From NCBI GenBank assembly GCA_947307005.1, contig CAMZHY010000215.1:1-6653 (forward strand): DNA of 6,653 bases, in the 5' to 3' direction. Origin of the DNA: an uncultured Planctomycetaceae bacterium. GTDB taxonomy: Bacteria > Planctomycetota > Planctomycetia > Pirellulales > Thermoguttaceae. The position numbers and the translations under genes were made by a program. Below the pieces are notes generated by a model. That model was given only the letters and a program-made list of their open reading frames with translations. It was not told the DNA's origin and did no database searches. Position 1 is the stretch's first letter. Every line of letters begins with the position of its first letter. Positions 4,779 through 6,653 of the stretch are shown here, one piece after another.

Positions 4779-6653
4779 ATGGCAAAAAATGAAACCGTAT
4801 GGGGCGTCGACGTAGGAAACACGTCGCTAAAGGCTTTGCGTTGCCGCAGAGGGGCGGAACCCGGGACAATCGAGGTTCTGCAGTTCGACTTCATCGAACA
4901 CAGTAAAATTCTGACGCAACCTGGCGCGGACGCGAACGAAATTCTCGCCGAAACCCTGTCCCAGTTCCTTTCTCGCAACAACGTTAAGGGCGAAAAGATC
5001 GCGATTTCCGTCTCCGGTCAGAACGCGCTCTGGCGTTTCCAACCGTTGCCGCCGATCGACCCGAAAAAGGTCAACGACCTCATCAAGTACGAGGTTAAGC
5101 AGTGGCTTCCCTTTGATCTTCAGGACGTTATCTGGGATTATCGCCAAGTCGGCGGCACGGTCGAAGGGGGAATCGCGCTCGATCTCCATATCTTTATGTA
5201 CGCGATGAAGCGCGAAGTCGCGAAACGCACGCTTCAACGTTACGCCGACGCGGGAATCGACGTCGACTGCATCCAGGGCGCGCAGGTCGCGCTCTATAAC
5301 GCGTTTGTTCACGACCTTTACAACTACGAAGAACTCTCTCAGCGCGATATGAACGAGCTGACGGACTTCGACGTCGTTCTTAACGTCGGAACCGACGCGA
5401 CTGAGATCGTCGTCACGAACGGCGTCGCCGTGTGGCTCCGCAATATTCCCGTCGGCGGCAACCTCTTCACGAAGGCGTTGACTAAATCGCTCAAGTTGAC
5501 CTTCTCCAACGCCGAGCATGTCAAACGCAACACGAGTTCCGCGCCCGACCCGAAAGCCGTTATTCTGGCGATGAAGCCTGTTTTCGGCGACATGCTCGCG
5601 GAAATCGACCGCTCTATTAAATACTATTGCGGTTTGAACAAGCAGGCGAAGATTCGACGCGTCTACGCGCTCGGAAACGCCATGAAGCTCCCGGGGTTGC
5701 GTCAGTTCCTCGCGAAGAGCCTCGGCATGGAGGTGACGACGATCAGTTCGTTCCAGAAACTCGTCGGTCCCGAAGTTCTGGCGAACAACGTCTTTACCGA
5801 CAATATTTCGTCCTTTGGCGTCGCGTACGGTCTCGCGCTCCAGCTCCTTGGTCAAGCGCCCCTTAATATTAACCTGATTCCGCGCGAAGTCGTTAAAGAC
5901 CGCATGCTTGAGGCGAAGAAGCCGTGGGCGCTCGCCGCCGCGTCTCTCGTCGCGCTCGGTCTTGGCGTTCAGTATTTCGCGACGACGTCGTCGTATAACG
6001 TCGTGCAGAATCCGGCGCTTTCTTCCGCGCAGCAGAAGGCGGAAGCGGTCGCCGATCAGTCTGCGAAACTGATCTCGCGCGCCACCGCCGGCGTCAAAGA
6101 ATTTCAAAAGTTCGACGATATCGGCCGCAACCTCACGAGCGGCGTTGAAGGGCGCATTACGTGGATGGAGTTGCTCAAGGCGATTAACTCCGTCATCCCC
6201 GCCGAAGCTCCGAACAACGCGATTCTTTCCGAGGGAGTCACGGGCGCGAAGATTGAAGCGATCAAGGCGCAAAACCGTATCTATATCGACAATATCGAAG
6301 TTCAAGATATCGAAGACTTGAGCGAATGGTTTGAACTCGTTCGCCGCTGGTACTACATCGACGATCTCCAGGCGCAGGCGTTCGATATCGACGCCTCCGG
6401 CAATCCGATCCAGCCCGACCCCGCGACGCAGACTTCCGCGACGCCGTCCGCCGCCGAAGGCGAAGCCGCGGCGACGACCGACGGCGCGACGGGCTATTCA
6501 ACCGCCGCGACCGCTTCTTCTTCCGGCGATTCCGAATCCGGTTCTTCGACCGGTTACGTTCCGCCGTACACGATGGAAGAGATGTTCCCCTTCGTCGCGG
6601 CGTCTGAGACGAAGGGCGGCGAAGGTTCGAGCAGTTCCTCCTCGACGAGCAGT
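4779..6653 (+). CDS. pilM: Type IV pilus assembly protein PilM with fused PilN-like region, 3' end off the window
   Basis: PilM is the actin-like cytoplasmic ATP-binding protein of the type IV pilus or type II secretion platform; it normally binds the short cytoplasmic INLLP-type N-terminus of the separate membrane protein PilN. From ATG 4779, 625 codons are open to the window edge, whereas PilM alone is about 350. Residues 1-358 are the actin-like part: WGVDVGNTSLKAL (8-20, phosphate-1 loop), VVLNVGTDATEIVV (199-212, phosphate-2), RSIKYYCG and VYALGNAMKLPGL (295-307, adenosine motif). NINLIPRE (363-370) then matches the PilN start, followed by a probable membrane helix (about 383-401), a helical linker, and RITWMELLKAINSVIPAEAP (from 459), which recalls the PilN periplasmic domain. 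From about 540 the sequence is a Ser/Thr/Gly/Ala-rich tail. It therefore looks like a PilM-PilN fusion, with the tail on the far side of the membrane. PilO or PilQ would be expected to the right. Confidence 0.9.
   Translation, partial: MAKNETVWGVDVGNTSLKALRCRRGAEPGTIEVLQFDFIEHSKILTQPGADANEILAETLSQFLSRNNVKGEKIAISVSGQNALWRFQPLPPIDPKKVNDLIKYEVKQWLPFDLQDVIWDYRQVGGTVEGGIALDLHIFMYAMKREVAKRTLQRYADAGIDVDCIQGAQVALYNAFVHDLYNYEELSQRDMNELTDFDVVLNVGTDATEIVVTNGVAVWLRNIPVGGNLFTKALTKSLKLTFSNAEHVKRNTSSAPDPKAVILAMKPVFGDMLAEIDRSIKYYCGLNKQAKIRRVYALGNAMKLPGLRQFLAKSLGMEVTTISSFQKLVGPEVLANNVFTDNISSFGVAYGLALQLLGQAPLNINLIPREVVKDRMLEAKKPWALAAASLVALGLGVQYFATTSSYNVVQNPALSSAQQKAEAVADQSAKLISRATAGVKEFQKFDDIGRNLTSGVEGRITWMELLKAINSVIPAEAPNNAILSEGVTGAKIEAIKAQNRIYIDNIEVQDIEDLSEWFELVRRWYYIDDLQAQAFDIDASGNPIQPDPATQTSATPSAAEGEAAATTDGATGYSTAATASSSGDSESGSSTGYVPPYTMEEMFPFVAASETKGGEGSSSSSSTSS

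Noticed and set aside
4827..6305. Open frame of 492 codons on the minus strand opposite pilM
   Set aside because: It is antisense to a clearly recognisable PilM. Its product is a monotonous Arg/Asp/Val/Leu-rich sequence without domains, explained by the GC-rich codon choice on the coding strand.

Overview
The window reads as chromosomal DNA of a fairly GC-rich bacterium, most likely a member of the Planctomycetota (Pirellulales-like). This placement is inferred from two features: a long PilM protein with a PilN-like continuation, and a short cysteine-rich lipoprotein with a CRSC..PYDHCQPTF start, a style I associate with planctomycetes. No 16S or other phylogenetic marker is present. Coding DNA is rich in GCG, CGC, GTC and GAC codons, which leaves long spurious open frames on the opposite strands.

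Layout, left to right. (1) Positions 1-1127, minus strand: a nearly complete XerC/XerD-type tyrosine recombinase with all six catalytic residues and an extra block of about 56 residues in the catalytic domain; its last residues lie off the left edge. (2) 1166-1197: an intrinsic terminator pointing leftwards, which closes (3) a 101-residue hypothetical gene (1228-1533, minus). (4) 1534-1895: a divergent intergenic region with a candidate leftward promoter, G-tracts and a 12-bp palindrome. (5) 1896-2759, plus: a YmdB-family (TIGR00282-type) metallophosphoesterase. (6) 2859-3212, minus: an acidic 117-residue orphan in less GC-rich DNA, convergent with ymdB; a candidate promoter overlapped by a perfect inverted repeat lies upstream. 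(7) 3394-3933 and 3953-4300, minus: a two-gene unit with a small cysteine-rich lipoprotein upstream and tadA (tRNA adenosine deaminase) 19 nt downstream. (8) 4301-4778: a 478-nt divergent region with a leftward promoter candidate, a possible small structured RNA ending in a T8 terminator, a good rightward promoter and a long pilM leader. (9) 4779-6653, plus: pilM, apparently fused to a PilN-like module, running off the right edge.

The genes do not form one pathway. They cover chromosome or element recombination (Xer), cyclic-nucleotide or RNA-related phosphodiesterase activity (YmdB), tRNA wobble editing (TadA) and type IV pilus or secretion inner-membrane platform assembly (PilM/N). I saw no insertion sequence, CRISPR array, tRNA or rRNA. 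The least expected items are the structured RNA candidate before pilM, the PilM-PilN fusion, the enlarged Xer catalytic domain and the operator-like dyad in front of the orphan gene.
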